This document shows positions 23,923 through 36,315 of a stretch of 64,000 nucleotides of DNA, in pieces. Position 1 is the stretch's first letter; every line of letters begins with the position of its first letter. The stretch is from Pagrus major. Taxonomy: Eukaryota > Chordata > Actinopteri > Spariformes > Sparidae. The notes beneath the pieces were generated by a model. The model was not told the DNA's origin. It ran no database searches and saw nothing but the letters and a program-made list of their open reading frames with translations. The position numbers were made by a program, and so were the translations under genes. The stretch is taken from positions 21,866,040 through 21,930,039 of the forward strand of contig NC_133225.1 of the NCBI RefSeq assembly GCF_040436345.1. The letters are read 5' to 3'.

Positions 23923-24318
23923 TCATTTCCTTTTAGCTGCAGATAGTTCATATTTTAGGGTTAGGGTAGGGCGTTCTCCCCTGTTAGAAACATGCAGGGC
24001 AGCGATGCTGTTCAGTTCTGAGTCATTGGTGTTCAAATACTCATCCATAATAGTCTCAAGGATGTTGCCCATCTCTGCCTCGATCAGCAGGTTTAACAAG
24101 AGTGTAAGAAAGAGTACAGCTATTCTGGACATCTTACTTTCTTTTCTAATGTTGACCATTCTGTTCAAGTACTCGTCCATGGTCCTCTTTGCTGTCACCA
24201 GCTCCCTGCCAATACTGCAGAGGAGGTGACAAAAGCACTCCAGAGATTCTTCATCCTGCTCCTCGCAACATTTTTGTCTCAAAGAGCTCAGCGAATAAGT
24301 CATATCTTTTTTCACCAT
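23923..24318 (-). pseudogene. Intronless eIF4G MIF4G-domain-like fragment
   Basis: An uninterrupted 131-codon frame without introns. Residues about 20-65 (DEESLECFCHLLCSIGREL, MDEYLNRM, IRKESKMSRI) match the part of the eIF4G1/eIF4G3 MIF4G domain that reads DEESLECLC.LL.TIGK.L, MD.YFNQM, I.KE...SSRI. The following part (ETIMDEYLN) seems to repeat the MD.YLN block, and the C-terminus is unrelated. MIF4G of translation factor eIF4G normally binds eIF4A. With neither full domain nor introns, this is best read as an old retrocopy or fragment, but an expressed small gene cannot be excluded. Confidence 0.55.
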
Positions 24319-25216
24319 GTTGCATTTTCCCTCGATTTGTATTATACACCCTTTTCTTTTACTCTTTATTCCTTGAATAGTACAGCACTTTTACTGTCTT
24401 CAATTGTCTTGTTTTGTTGTATTGTGTTTATATTTCTGTGATTTTATGCTGCCTTGCTGCAAAAAGAATAAACTCTTGTGGGACAAGAAAGATCTGAACT
24501 AACCCTAACTGTCAGGGTCAAAATTAATTATTGTGATCATTTTCATTTTTTAATATTGACGTCATTTCCCCTTACTGTTTATTTGTTTCTTATGAATCCT
24601 TTCTTTCTTTCTAAGAAAACTGTTGTGGTTGTGACAATCAAACTTGAAAAGCATTTTCTTCACACCTCTAGAAGCCTCCAACCGTCTTCTTCTTCTCAAA
24701 GATTTAATCTTTGATGTGATTATGGAAGTCTGGAAACTGACAGTCACTGTTGTGTCACCAGTTGGTGGGACTTTCACCTTAAGAGGAGAGAACTGTGCAG
24801 AAGCCTTGCTAGGACAATGTCAACTCACATCCAATTTTAAATTTGTAATATTCATATGGAAAGAAATTAAGAAAATGCAATGAACCGGTCTGTGATTAAT
24901 GTGTGCTGCTATATTTCCTCAATACTGTCGTGAGCAGTTGAGACACGAAATGAAGTTGTGATTGCAGAAAACTAGGTCAGAAAACTAAAACATAATCTTA
25001 TTTTTTTTAATCACATTTGTATCCTGTATCCATCTATTTAATAAGCACCACCTACATCAGCTGTAGTTTCATGTCTGTCTAATTTTTTTTGTTGTTCCAA
25101 ATGTCTATACAGTTGTTTGTTTCTAACTTTGCTGTATCTTAATCATCCTTGTTGTCTTGCAGAGCAGGTACAATTGTGTGTCATCTGCATAAAATGAGAA
25201 AAAATGACATATTATG

Positions 25217-25874
25217 TCAAAGCCTTTTGTGTCTTTATGGGAGGAAGCTGCAGGTAATCTGATAAACTGCCTTCAGTAAAAGAGAGCCGAAGTCACACCT
25301 CTTCCGGTTTGCCCCATGGGACCCTATGTTGGAAAAACTTTGTATGGTAGTGAAAGAGAGACAAATAATTTGATCTCAATTGTGCCATGAGCTACACATA
25401 TGATGTTTTTCAATTTAAAACATAATTTTTTGACCTGAGAAAGTCACAGTTTGTTATATAATGAATGAAATCTAATACTGTGAAAATACATAATTACAAA
25501 ACTACACAGCCAGCTCTCTATGTCGCTGAGTGGCGGTTGCATTGTGGGTAATGTAGGAGCCGTGTTTTCAAGAGGAAGAAGAATGTGTGACATTAAAAAA
25601 AAGGTCTCTAGTTCTGCTGTATCGACTTTGATCATTTGTTTTTAAACTGTCCCTTATGAGTCCAACAGTGTTGTAGGAGGACAATAGTGTGGACGGCTTT
25701 TCAAAACCTGTTGCCTACATTACCCACAATGCAACTTGCCACTGAGTGGCATCAGTGGAGGCAATTTATCAGATTACATGCAGCTTCCTCTGGAGCCACA
25801 AAAGGCTTTATACTACTCTCTTGACATGTAGCATGTAAACACACTTTAATGTGTAAAAATGGTGGAGTTACCCT
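25217..25874. mobile_element. Long palindromic MITE, TTAA family, copy A
   Basis: A left arm near 25222-25275 (CTTTATGGGAGGAAGCTGCA) is an inverted copy of the right arm at 25759-25810. The right end reads TGGTGGAGTTACCCT followed by TTAA (25875-25878). Related blocks occur at 32477-32770, 34116-34335, 35060-35570 and 35800-36050. Non-coding. Confidence 0.6.
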
Positions 25875-26160
25875 TTAAGGACCACAGGAACCAGTGGCCT
25901 ACAGCTGAAGATGTTGCAGTGGCGCCGCCCAGTGGTCACGAACGGTCAGTACAGAGGAAAGAGGTGTAACAAACAGCCGGTGGGAGAGGTCATCATCACC
26001 GCGTACACCGTGCAGCTCCAGACAGACGGCTGCTCTCAGTCCGTGCCTGACAAACAGGCTCTCTTCGTACCTCTAACACACCATGAGCAGGCCAGCCGTG
26101 CCGTTGACCTTCTGGTAACATTCATGAAAATGCCATATGCGTGTTGCTCTGTGCTAGAAG

Positions 26161-29100
26161 ATGGCGGAGTCGGATGGAGGGGATTTTGCTTCGAAGCATC
26201 CACAGAGCAGGTGAGTGAAGCTGGGTGAGGACGCGGTGTGACCACGGTGTTGGGCTAGTCCCTCGGTGTTACCTTATAGGAAGCCTCCACGGCTCCGGGA
26301 CTGCAGCCCAGTTCGAGTCCGCTGAAAGGTTCCGCCGTGGCGGCTTGGCTGCAGGAAACACCGGGGAGTTGTGCGGGCCTCCAGGCAGTCATACTCTGAG
26401 TTTTAAAATCGATGGCCAGCAGTGTAAATAAAGTCAGGATGTAACAATTGTCCATTTAGAGAAGTAAACACACCGAACTACGTCTGCTGTCTTGTAGCAG
26501 ATGAAGTTTAACTCATGTGTTGACGGTTTGGTAAAGCTTTCTCCCTATTTTTAATCGCTATTTCAGTATTTACAATACTTTTTGGCAATGCTGATGCAGT
26601 AACGCTGCCCCACATAATGTCTCTGTTAATGATTACAGTGCCTTCTGTGCAGCAGTCAGCCAACAAAACACATTGAAAGTTGTGTCCTCAAAACAACACT
26701 TTTCTAAATAAAGTTGTAAATTGACTATATACTTGTACCATATTTTGAATGAAGTCAGATACAACACTGACTGATGACAGCTGTGTCTACAGCACCACTG
26801 ATAGGTGATTTTTATTTTTTTTTTTAGCTTAAATGCTTGATATAAAACAATTAGGGTGTTTCCACAGTACACTGGTGACAGACAGAAAGTCAAAAGTGAA
26901 AATAATTAAATGTACAGCAATAATTAAATGATATATGCACCCGTATCCCAATATCCCTAACTTATTTTGAGTAGTGTATAGTGTATATGAATTGCAGAAC
27001 GTAAACTGCATTTACAGGTTTGTTAATAATTCCTCAAATATGGTTATCAAACATTTAATAAAGGCAAACAATAAGCCGCAGTAAAAAAAGACAACTGTAA
27101 CCAAGATATGTACAGAGCAGGACACTTTGCAGTTAAAAAAAAAAACCTGTGGCTTTCTTGTGGACAGATTACCATATTGGCCCGCATATGAGATGACCAC
27201 TCTTTTTGGAGCTCCTCATCAAGATATTTTGTGACACCAGTAATTACTGGCTCAAAACACACTTCCTATTAAATTAGTTAATTAGTTGAATTAGTGCAAT
27301 TCTACCCTATCCTTTCATACAACAAAGTTGGTACTCATAGTGGATCTTTAAGGTATAGATAATTATGAAAACTGCATGTAATAACTCATAATTATACGCA
27401 GACTTCAACTTGACCATGTGTCATCATTATAATGTGTTTCTGTAGTTCTGGATTTAAGATATTTAAGGGAAGGACACAACTATGGCTCCTTAAAATCTGT
27501 ACACATTTAAACTGTGTAAGTCAAATTTTCAGGGGAATTCGTCTAGAGCATCTTTTGCCAAACCAATATATTGTCCTATCCCTATTGGCCGGTGGATTAA
27601 TATATTAATTTAGGTATATTATTTTGAGTTAGAGGTTCAGTTCTCCGGTTATCCAGTTTCTAATTAAGGCAGATTGTTCATTTATTCTCAAGATGGCAGC
27701 CTGCTGGTTGTGTGTAGTACTACTGAGTCCTGGCTGTTTGTCTCACCACCTCCCCTCTATCCATGCACACACACATTCACATACATCACAATCAGCTATT
27801 GTATTTTTCCTCCTCCAAACTATTATTATTATTATTATATTGGCCTTTATAAAATCCACCAGCAGTCAACTTCTAATTGCACTGTTGTTTTTTTCCTGTG
27901 CAAAGATGCACTCTCACTAATGCAAAGACCCTGTACACTACAGACTGCATCCCCCCTCTGACTGTAGCAGATTAGATTACATTTCCATTACAGTATTCCT
28001 GTGTGCATCTACACCAGACATTAGATCACATTTTAATATTCTTGAGCTACAGCCTGCTTGGCCAGAATACTAGAGCTTCCTGCAGCATACATAATATTAA
28101 AAATAGCCATGGATAAAAACAGTGAGTTTTATTTGAAAGAAGTGTAGGCTCCCTTGATTCACTGCTTGTGTCAAGGCCTTGTTTTTCTTTCCAGTATGGC
28201 TAACAAGAATAGCACCCTGCGCTGTACATTCTCGGCCCCAAGCCACAGTGCCACCCTGCTCCAGGGCTTGTCGGTCTTGCGGGCTCAGGGTCAACTTCTT
28301 GACGTCGTGCTGGCCATCAATGAAGAGCGCTTCCAGGTCCACAAAGCTGTGCTGGCCGCCTGTAGTGATTACTTCAGGTTAGTCTGAATCACAAGACTTC
28401 TCACTGCTATTTACATTTTAAATTGGAAGCACTTAGCTGATGCTCTTACCCGGAGCAATTTACACTGAGTGCACTGCTAGTAAGCTGCAGGTCACAGATC
28501 AACTACTTTCAAAACAATTCGGTTGGGAGAGGAAGATAAAGCAGGGAGAAATGTGAAACCAAATGCAAAGTGATGCACTCACTTCGGCTTGTTTTCTCTC
28601 ATTTTGTCTTTGATCTGAGCCATTGTACTTCACTGAATTTATATTTACAGAGCTCTTACTAAATTTACTTACTGACTAAAAGGGGAAAGGCGTATTGCAT
28701 AGATGGAAAGTGAGGACGTTTTGAAATGATAAATCATGAAATATGAATTAGATAAATGTACAAATGAGTGACATAAAAATGTGGACAAATATACTCTTTT
28801 GCACACTATTCTCATTAAATGGTAGTTTGCAGTTCATCATAACATGGACACCAGACCTTTATCCAAAACATTAATCCAGAAAGAAGAAAGCTTCTTCACA
28901 TCATACAAGTGCTCTGACTTATTTTTAGAAAGTAAAACAAAATTCATGGAAATTTAAATCGGTGCCTTTCATTTAAAGAGACTGAAAACATCATGTGGTT
29001 TACTGACTCGTTCTTGTGTTACAGAGCAATGTTTACCGGAGGCATGAGGGAGTCAAATCAAGATACCATTGAGCTGAAGGGTTTGTCTGCCCGTGGGCTG

Positions 29101-30606
29101 AAACATATTATTGACTTTGCCTACAGTGCCGAAGTCACTTTAGACCTGGACTGTATTCAGGATGTTCTCGGGGCAGCTGTGTTTCTGCAGATGGTCCCAG
29201 TCGTGGAGCTCTGCGAGGAGTTCCTCAAGTCAGCGATGAGTGTGGAGACCTGCCTGCACATTGGCCAGATGGCCACCACCTTTAGCCTGTCTTCCCTCAA
29301 AGAGTCAGTGGATGCCTTCACCTTCCGTCACTTCCTCCAGATTGCAGAGGAGGAGGACTTTCTGCACATCCCCATGGAGCGCCTCGTTTTCTTTCTCCAG
29401 AGCAACAAACTCAAGAACTGTAGCGAGATCGACCTCTTCCACGCCGCCATCAGATGGCTCCAGTACGACGACTCTCGTCGGGCTCAAGCCAGCAGTGTCC
29501 TGTGCCACGTGCGCTTCCCGCTCATGCGCTCCTCAGAGCTGGTGGACAGCGTCCAGACGGTGGACATCATGGTGGAGGATGTGCTGTGCCGCCAGTATCT
29601 CCTCGAGGCCTTCAATTACCAGATTCTTCCCTTCCGACAGCATGAGATGCAGTCTTCCCGGACAGTCATACGTTCTGACGTCAAGTCACTTATCACTTTT
29701 GGCGGGACGCCCTACACTGACAACGACCGCACAGTGAGCACCAAAGTGTACCATCTCCCTGACATCGCTTCCCGCCAGTTCAAAGAGCTGACAGAGATGG
29801 AGTCAGGGTGCAGCCACGCTTGTGTTGCTGTACTTGATAACTTTGTGTACATAGTTGGTGGACAGCACTTACAGTACCGCAGTGGCGAGGGAGCAGTAGA
29901 CAGCTGTTATCGCTATGACCCGCATCTGAGCCAGTGGCTAAGGATCCAGGCCCTGCAGGAGGCTCGTATCCAGTTTCAGCTCAACGTGCTGAATGGACAG
30001 CTGTACGCCACAGGAGGGCGCAATCGATCTGGCAGTTTGTCCTCTGTAGAGTGTTATTGCCCAAAGAAGAACGAGTGGACTTATGTGGAACCATTAAAAC
30101 GCAGGATTTGGGGTCATGCAGGAACTCCCTGTGCAGAAAAGCTGTATATCTCGGGAGGTTATGGCGTCTCGTTGGATGACAAGAAAACCCTCCACTGCTA
30201 CGACCCAGCTTCAGACCAGTGGGACTTCAGAGCGCCGATGAATGAACCCAGAGTGTTGCATGCCATGATCAGCACCAGGGATCGAGTTTATGCTCTGGGC
30301 GGTCGCATGGACCACGTGGACCGTTGTTTTGACGTGCTTGCTGTCGAGTATTACATTCCAGAGAACGACCAGTGGACCACCGTCAGTCCCATGAGAGCAG
30401 GGCAGTCCGAGGCCGGCTGCTGTCTACTGGACAGGAAGATCTACATCGTAGGTGGTTACAACTGGCACCTGAACAATGTTACAAGCATCGTGCAGGTGTA
30501 CAACACAGAGACAGATGAGTGGGAGAGGGATTTGCACTTCCCAGAATCCTTTGCTGGCATCGCCTGTACACCAATTATAATTCCACAAAACACCACACAA
30601 CGCTAA
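26161..30606 (+). CDS. klhl26: Kelch-like protein 26, complete
   Basis: A BTB-BACK-Kelch protein; the family acts as substrate adaptors of CUL3 ubiquitin ligases, and the KLHL26 substrate is not established. Three coding exons: 26161-26210, 28195-28377, 29025-30606. They total 1815 nt (604 aa; the human protein is about 615). Exon 1 begins MAESDGGDFASKHPQS, which fits the MAES start of the family and ends at a strong GTGAGT donor. The BTB domain (about 40-150) contains GQLLDVVLAINEERF and HKAVLAACSDYFRAMF. BACK (about 160-260) contains SVETCLHIGQMA and LPFRQHEMQS. Six Kelch blades (about 300-590) show paired glycines such as YIVGGQHLQYRSGEGA, YATGGRNRSG, YISGGYG, YALGGRMDHVD and YIVGGYNWHLNNV. 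KLHL9 and KLHL13 are related, but the detailed sequence and the neighbouring crtc1 fit KLHL26. Confidence 0.93.
26925..26976. mobile_element. Solo end of the mariner-like MITE family
   Basis: GATATATGCACCCGTATCCC and the following AATATCCCTAACTTATTTTG match the right end of the element at 2572-2781 and are followed by TA. The other end is degraded beyond recognition. It lies in klhl26 intron 1. Confidence 0.55.
28412..28505. repeat. Dispersed fish repeat (CTTAGCTGATGCTCTTACCC type)
   Basis: The segment resembles the very common fish repeat with the core 'GCTGATGCTTTTATCCAAAGCGACTTACA'-like wording, here mutated. The class is uncertain. It lies in klhl26 intron 2. Confidence 0.4.
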
Positions 30607-30694
30607 CCATCTGACCTGTGACTGTGAAGATTTTATTCCATTTGTGCTTTGTGCAGACAACTGAGTCAACACAAGGTGTGAATATTATGTAAGC

Positions 30695-30697
<3 letters not shown>

Positions 30698-30734
<37 letters not shown>
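30698..30734. repeat. (TG)n microsatellite in the klhl26 3' region
   Basis: A perfect TG run of about 37 bases, 92 bases after the stop codon and therefore probably transcribed. Confidence 0.95.
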
Positions 30735-30737
<3 letters not shown>

Positions 30738-31060
30738 AGGAAATGACCTAAAAAGCGACTAAGAAGTATTATTTTCTATCCTTGTCTTGTTTTTGGCAAG
30801 ACGTGTCTAATTAACAGGCAAACTGTCATCAGTTTTTGATTTTATGTAGAAACTCTTGATATTGAGACATTTATTTGATACTGATTCAAGCTTTTAAATG
30901 ATAGTTTGTAAGTATTCGACCAACACAATTTTACAGGTTGAGTTTGAGTTATTTCCTGTTTGAATTCTCTGATTCTGTGATTTATAATCCCCAAATGCCA
31001 TAAAGATCTAATTCTCTTCCTGACGACTATAATTACCTAAATATAAAACACCTCTTGAAG

Positions 31061-31325
31061 TAGAGCCCGACCGATATATCTGTTGGCCTATATATATTAT
31101 TAATTTAATAAGTTCACTGTTTCAGTGCACTGATGTCATTTTAGATATGAGGTTTACTGTTACACTGTAAAATATCCTGCTTCCATTACATACCTTCGTC
31201 ACAAGTGTTGTGAAGGACCATTCAAAATTATTTTTATATTGGCCGATATACCGATATCTTAATTTTTCACTCCCTAATGTCAGTATCGGAAGCGGCCCGA
31301 AAAATTTAGTATCGGCCATGCTCTA
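31061..31325. mobile_element. hAT-like MITE (TAGAGCCCGACCGATAT ends)
   Basis: The element starts TAGAGCCCGACCGATAT and ends ATCGGCCATGCTCTA, which are inverted copies. The flanking octamers TCTTGAAG and ATTTGAAG match at 6 of 8 positions, compatible with an old 8-bp target duplication. Non-coding. Confidence 0.65.
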
Positions 31326-32476
31326 ATTTGAAGAAGACTAATTCAGGCTAAAGTGTTGTAGTTTTACCAGTCAAGGGCTTAAGTTACAGACAGCACAAAC
31401 TGACTCTCAAAATCTCAGTTTTTTAAATTTTGTGTTTGCAAAGGTGTTAACAGACTCCACCTTTATAATGTAAGACCTTTTGATTGTACAGTTGTGAAAG
31501 TTTTATTCTTGTTTGTTTGCTTCTTTTTATCTAGTAATATTTTGTTTGTTATTTTATTATTCAAACAGCCAAGCTACTGAAAATGTTGTACGTCTCCAAT
31601 TCAATAATCAACAAACCACATATCAATGCACAGTAATGATTGCACAAATGGACACGAGTAGTGGTTGTGTTTCAACTTGAATCAGTTAGCATGTGGCTGT
31701 TAACGATTTTTTTATTATTGTGACTGCCCTTGTGTTTCCTGAGCTGACACCCCCACTGACACACTAATTGTTCTCTGAGTCAACATAACAAACACATGTG
31801 GATCTCTTATGGCAGCTACAGCCTTTATGTGTGTCGGTTGGAATGACGTGTGTGTGCTGCTCGTTATCTTAATGAAGTGCTACATCTTGTGTACCACACA
31901 TGCTTTTGTCCACACACATTAAGGGGATATTTATTAATGCACATTTAATGTTGAAACTATTACTCAAATCCTCAAAAAATCGAATCTCCCCTGAAAAAAT
32001 GCTTAAACTGGCCATTTGCCATGTTTGACACCGGCTCGTGTTTTTATTTTGACTGCATTACTGCACTTTTCAAAGCAGTACTTGTGAGACATCTGATTCT
32101 GCTGCTGATGTACTTTATATGTGTATAAGGAAGAAGCAGGCTTAAAGTTCTTGTTCTTCCTTTTAAATGTCACCATCTATATGATGGCGAGGAGTGTCTG
32201 TTTTAAAACTGTCTCCTGTTTGCCTTAGTGTGTTTGTATTGTTTTACCTGTACCAGTAAAAGCACATGATATCTCGTTAAAGTGCAATATGAAGTTAACT
32301 GCTGTTGTCAAAGGGGAATGTAGACATTTGTGTAGCTTTACGTGCATCCTTTATTAAAGGTGTATCATGTTTTAAAAATACCCCTCAGGTGCTTTTTATG
32401 TTTTTATTTCGATATTTTGATCAGCTGAAGCACTGCCTTGTTCAACAAAAGGTTGTGCTGCTTCCACAGACACTTT

Positions 32477-32770
32477 AAGGGAGAATTACTGTGCAGTTTT
32501 ATCTAATAGAGCGCTGAAGTCACGCCTCTACCAGTTTGCTCCGTGGGACCTTTTTTCAGTAGAAATTTGTATGGTAGTGAATGGAGAGGGACAAATGTTT
32601 TGTTCCTGTATGATGTCTGTCAATTTAAAAGATTTTTTCTTTCATCTTGAGAAAGTCTCAGTTTGTCATAAAACTAATGAAATATAAGACTGTGAAAATA
32701 CATAATTATAAAGACTAAACAGCCAATAGTCGCATTAGTGACGTGGTCTTGTTGACTTCAGCTCTCTATA
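32477..32770. mobile_element. TTAA palindromic MITE family, partial copy
   Basis: It shares with copy A (25217-25874) the blocks TTTGTATGGTAGTGAA, GAGAAAGTCTCAGTTTGT and ACTGTGAAAATACATAATTA. One arm only is evident. Confidence 0.5.
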
Positions 32771-32939
32771 AGAATTCTAATATTTCTATTCCTTGGGGCT
32801 GTAACTAACAATCATTTCATTATCAATCTGATCCATTAATCATTTGGTCTTTAAAATGCCTTCGAGTAATAAAAGTGTATGTCAAAATTCATAAAAACCA
32901 AGTTGATGCCTTAAAATATCTTCTTTCCAACCAAAAGTT

Positions 32940-33230
32940 TAAAAAAAAAAAGAAACCACAGGAAGAGCCACAGAGAGGGATCCCTCTCCCAGGACACACA
33001 GACATGCAATAGATGTACACATGTGTACAGAATAGACCAACGAAATTATACAGAAATCAAAAGTATACAGATTTCAATGACAAAATATCTGACACAAGTA
33101 AATTATTTAATTGCTGGAGCATCGCAAAGTGATGCCCGAGTCACACCACCTCCTCGCTTCCATGGTTATAAATCGCAAGAAAATATCGGACAAGTTTTCG
33201 AATAAGACATCATAAATCATCAATAATAAA
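32940..33230. repeat. Dispersed fish repeat, copy 2
   Basis: It begins with an A-rich run, then AGGAAGAGCCACAGAGAGGG and GATCCCTCTCCCAGGAC, shared with 4178-4265. It then continues with GCAATAGATGTACACATGTG and ACAGAATAGACC. The class is unknown. Confidence 0.5.
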
Positions 33231-34115
33231 TAAAGTGTAATAATTGCAAGTAAAATTAGAGTTGTGGTGTCACTTATTTAATTGCTGTGGTGGTTTTCAT
33301 AAATAAATTAAGTTTGGGCTATGTTCTTACACATTTATTAGTTGTCAAAGTTCAGCTATTATCCTTTCGGAAAACAATACAATAATAGTTGTCCAAATTG
33401 CCACTCACATTCTGTGATGCGATTGTTTTACCTTTACCATCTAGATTCTTATTTAATGGATGAAAAGTGAACCTGCAATTCCCTTAATTTAGCCCTTAGA
33501 TATACCAGAACCTGAATGACTGAGAACCTGCATAGACATTCAGATTCTTTAATGAATTTGAAATGATTTGCTTAGTTAGGTTGCTTTTATCAGATAGTGA
33601 TAATGTGAGGGACAAACAGGAAAGAAGGGGAGAGGAAAGGGGTATGATGTGCGACAGAACTGAACTGAGGGGTTTGTGGTTATCTGGTCTGTGCCTTAAC
33701 CACTATTATTATTATATTATTTAACTCCTTTAAATAAAATATGTCCCTGAGGAATTTGATTCAGTGCTGCGAGTTGCAATATGCTGTTTTTCAAAAGGCA
33801 ATATTAAGTATTTATAGCTGTCTGACATTTTTCAGATCATTACTTTCTCTTGATCAGTGTTACATAAATTTTGCACAACTTTGCAACAGCGTGAAAACTG
33901 TTGCTGTTTTAGAAACTCTGTTATACTAAAATCTAGATTGCCTAAAATTAAATTACAAGTGTTTATGCTGTTAATAAGAAGTCCAATAAATAAATAAATA
34001 GGATTTAGATGTATGTTGTGTTGGTGGACTTTATCTCTGGTGGAAATGTGAGAGAAGAACAAAATAACACCATCAAGTTGCACCACAGGAGAATCTTCCT
34101 CCCAGTGGCCTTTAA

Positions 34116-36050
34116 AGGGTAACTCCAAGAATATAACACATTAAAGTGTGTTTATAGATGTTGGAGAGTACAACTGCATATGTGGAAAAAGTACTATAAA
34201 AGCCTTTGGTGGAAGCTGCATGTATTCTCAAAATTGCATCTAGTGATGTCACTCAGTCCATTGTGGGAAAAGTAGGTGCCAGTTTTTGAAAACGAAGAAG
34301 AATGCCTGGATTAAAAAAAGTAATTTCTCTGGTTCTGCTGTTTCGATTTTGTTTTTGAATTATCCATAATAGAGTGGTGTAGTTTGTAGTCCTAAAACCC
34401 GGTAATCAGTTAGCATTTTTGCACATCCAGTTCCCTCGTCTCAAAGTCTATGAGGTTTTTGAATTGATTTTCGTTCATATGCCTGAAATAAGGTCTGTGG
34501 TCACCACAAGCTTAAGATATTTACACATTTTGTTCTGTGATATAAAATACATCATTAAATGCCCCACAATTTAATAATAAATCGCTCACGTGTCTTTAAA
34601 ACGGCGTTTGCTAACAAGTGGCTAAATGAGACTACAGAAGTTGTCAGGGACATTAAACATCATCACACCGAACACAGTCTCATCTACTCACTAGTCCGTC
34701 TTTACAGGCAATAATTCTCACTCTAACTTTACAACTTGTAGATCAATTTACAGGAAACATGTATAATAATTGTGTAATAAGATGCTTAGTGGTGGTGACG
34801 TTTAAATCACGCGACCTTGGTGGAGTCTGTTTATAGCCTAATGTTAGCTTTTTAATTCTAGCAGTTTAATTTACGCTTCGAAAATCACAAAAGTGGTGTA
34901 CATCTGTGAAGATTATCTTGCTGAATAAAATATGTAAGTGTCATGAACTTGTGTTTGTCAGAGGGCTTATTTCTAGCGATATTCCAAAATCCAACTAAAA
35001 AATCCCTTAGGCTTTTTGTCGAGGGAACCAGGGCGATGATATCTTTCAGGTTAGCCTACAAAAATTTGTCATGGCTACACCATTCTATTGCCTCTCGTGA
35101 TGTCACTCGTGATGCATTATGGGAAATGAAGGCGGCAGTTTTTGAAAAGGGAAAGAATGTCTGGAATAAAAAAGGTTCTTAAATTGTCCAAAATGAGTCC
35201 AACAAAGGTTTAAGGACTTTTATTCAGACCAGCTGACTCCTTTCAAAACCTGGAGCCAACATTACCCACAATGCCATATAGCCATTGAGTGACATCACTG
35301 GCGGCTCATCACACCTTCCAGCGGACCTCATGGGACCTTATTTCAGAAAAACTTCGTATTTTAGTGAATGGAGAGAGACAAATCATTTTTTGATCCCTTT
35401 TGAATTTTGTCATGAATCACACATATGATTGTCAATTTAAAAGATAGTTTTCCAAGTCAAGAAAGTCTCAGTTTGTCATAAAATTAATGAAATATTAGAA
35501 AATAAAATATTAGAAAGCCTACATAGCCATCAGTCACGTTAGTGATGTTGTCTCATTGAACGGTCACTGAAACCCGTAACTTAAAAAATGTAGAGCTGGT
35601 CCTTTTTATTAGCAGCTCATAGAACTAACAGACTCTCCTTTCATAACTGCAGTTGTCAATATGACCAAGTTTATTGTGATTTTCAATTTCTATAGTACCT
35701 TTCCCATTGGTGTTGGTTACATACGGGATGTTTAACGAGACGATGCAGTTCACTGAGCGGTTTAACACAAAACTAGATTATATTTTACTTCAATAACGAC
35801 AAACAGTGACTTTCCTGACTTGAAAAATGATCTTTTAAATTGACAAACATCATATGTGTGATTCATGGCACAATTCACACAGGATCGAACATGTATTTGC
35901 CTCTCTCCATTCACAGCAATACTTTTTTTCCTGACAGAAGGTCCCATGGGGTCCACAAAAGACTTTACACTGCTTTCTCACAAATAGACAGTATTCTTCA
36001 AAGACCTGTAAACACACTTACATTTGTCAAATTGGTGGAGTTCTGCTAAC
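34116..36050. mobile_element. Cluster of TTAA palindromic MITE blocks in both orientations
   Basis: TTAA (34112-34115) followed by AGGGTAACTCC begins one copy. Blocks at 34116-34335 and 35060-35570 run in mixed order with the family of copy A (for example ATTACCCACAATGC, GAAAGTCTCAGTTTGTCATA). A reverse-oriented block at 35800-36050 ends ATTGGTGGAGTTCTGC. Several insertions and rearrangements are likely. Boundaries are approximate. Confidence 0.5.
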
Positions 36051-36315
36051 TATTATTGCCTAGTAGGTTTTCACAACAAGAAATGTGCGTAATTATACAT
36101 AAATGTGTATTAAAATATTAGAAAAATACTATTTAAAAAAAAGTAAGATCGTCCCTCGTTTCAAAATCACCCTGCCACACACTCATGGTTGTTGTTGGCC
36201 AAAAAGCAAGCTCATCCACACACCGACGTCGTGCCGCTGATCGTGCGTGATGACGACACCAGAAGGCCCTAGCGTAGTGTGTAACGTAACATTCCATTGA
36301 GAAGAAGAGGGAAAG

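Larger units (their letters stand above)
22175..26160. other. Divergent intergenic region between il12rb1 and klhl26
   Basis: The two genes are transcribed away from each other across about 4 kb. The stretch contains a single-exon eIF4G-like reading frame (23923-24318) and a long inverted-repeat MITE (25217-25874). A more CpG-rich part just upstream of klhl26 (about 25900-26160) presumably holds its promoter and 5' leader. No other exon was recognised. Confidence 0.6.
30607..36315. other. klhl26 3' region and intergenic space to crtc1
   Basis: No further exon was seen on either strand. The stretch contains a (TG)n tract soon after the klhl26 stop, a hAT-like element (31061-31325), a dispersed repeat (32940-33230) and several blocks of the TTAA palindromic MITE family. 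Human relatives of this interval carry TMEM59L and CRLF1 nearby; neither was recognised here. Confidence 0.6.

Noticed and set aside
25911-26228. 105-codon frame just upstream of and overlapping klhl26 exon 1
   Set aside because: It is in a different frame from the klhl26 start, resembles no protein and lies in the CpG-rich 5' leader. Openness is explained by base composition.
29240-29737. 165-codon serine/arginine-rich frame on the plus strand
   Set aside because: It is an out-of-frame shadow of klhl26 exon 3.
30607-36315. Expected TMEM59L or CRLF1 orthologues
   Set aside because: Searched by eye for signal peptides, FN3 signatures and conserved exons; nothing convincing was found.
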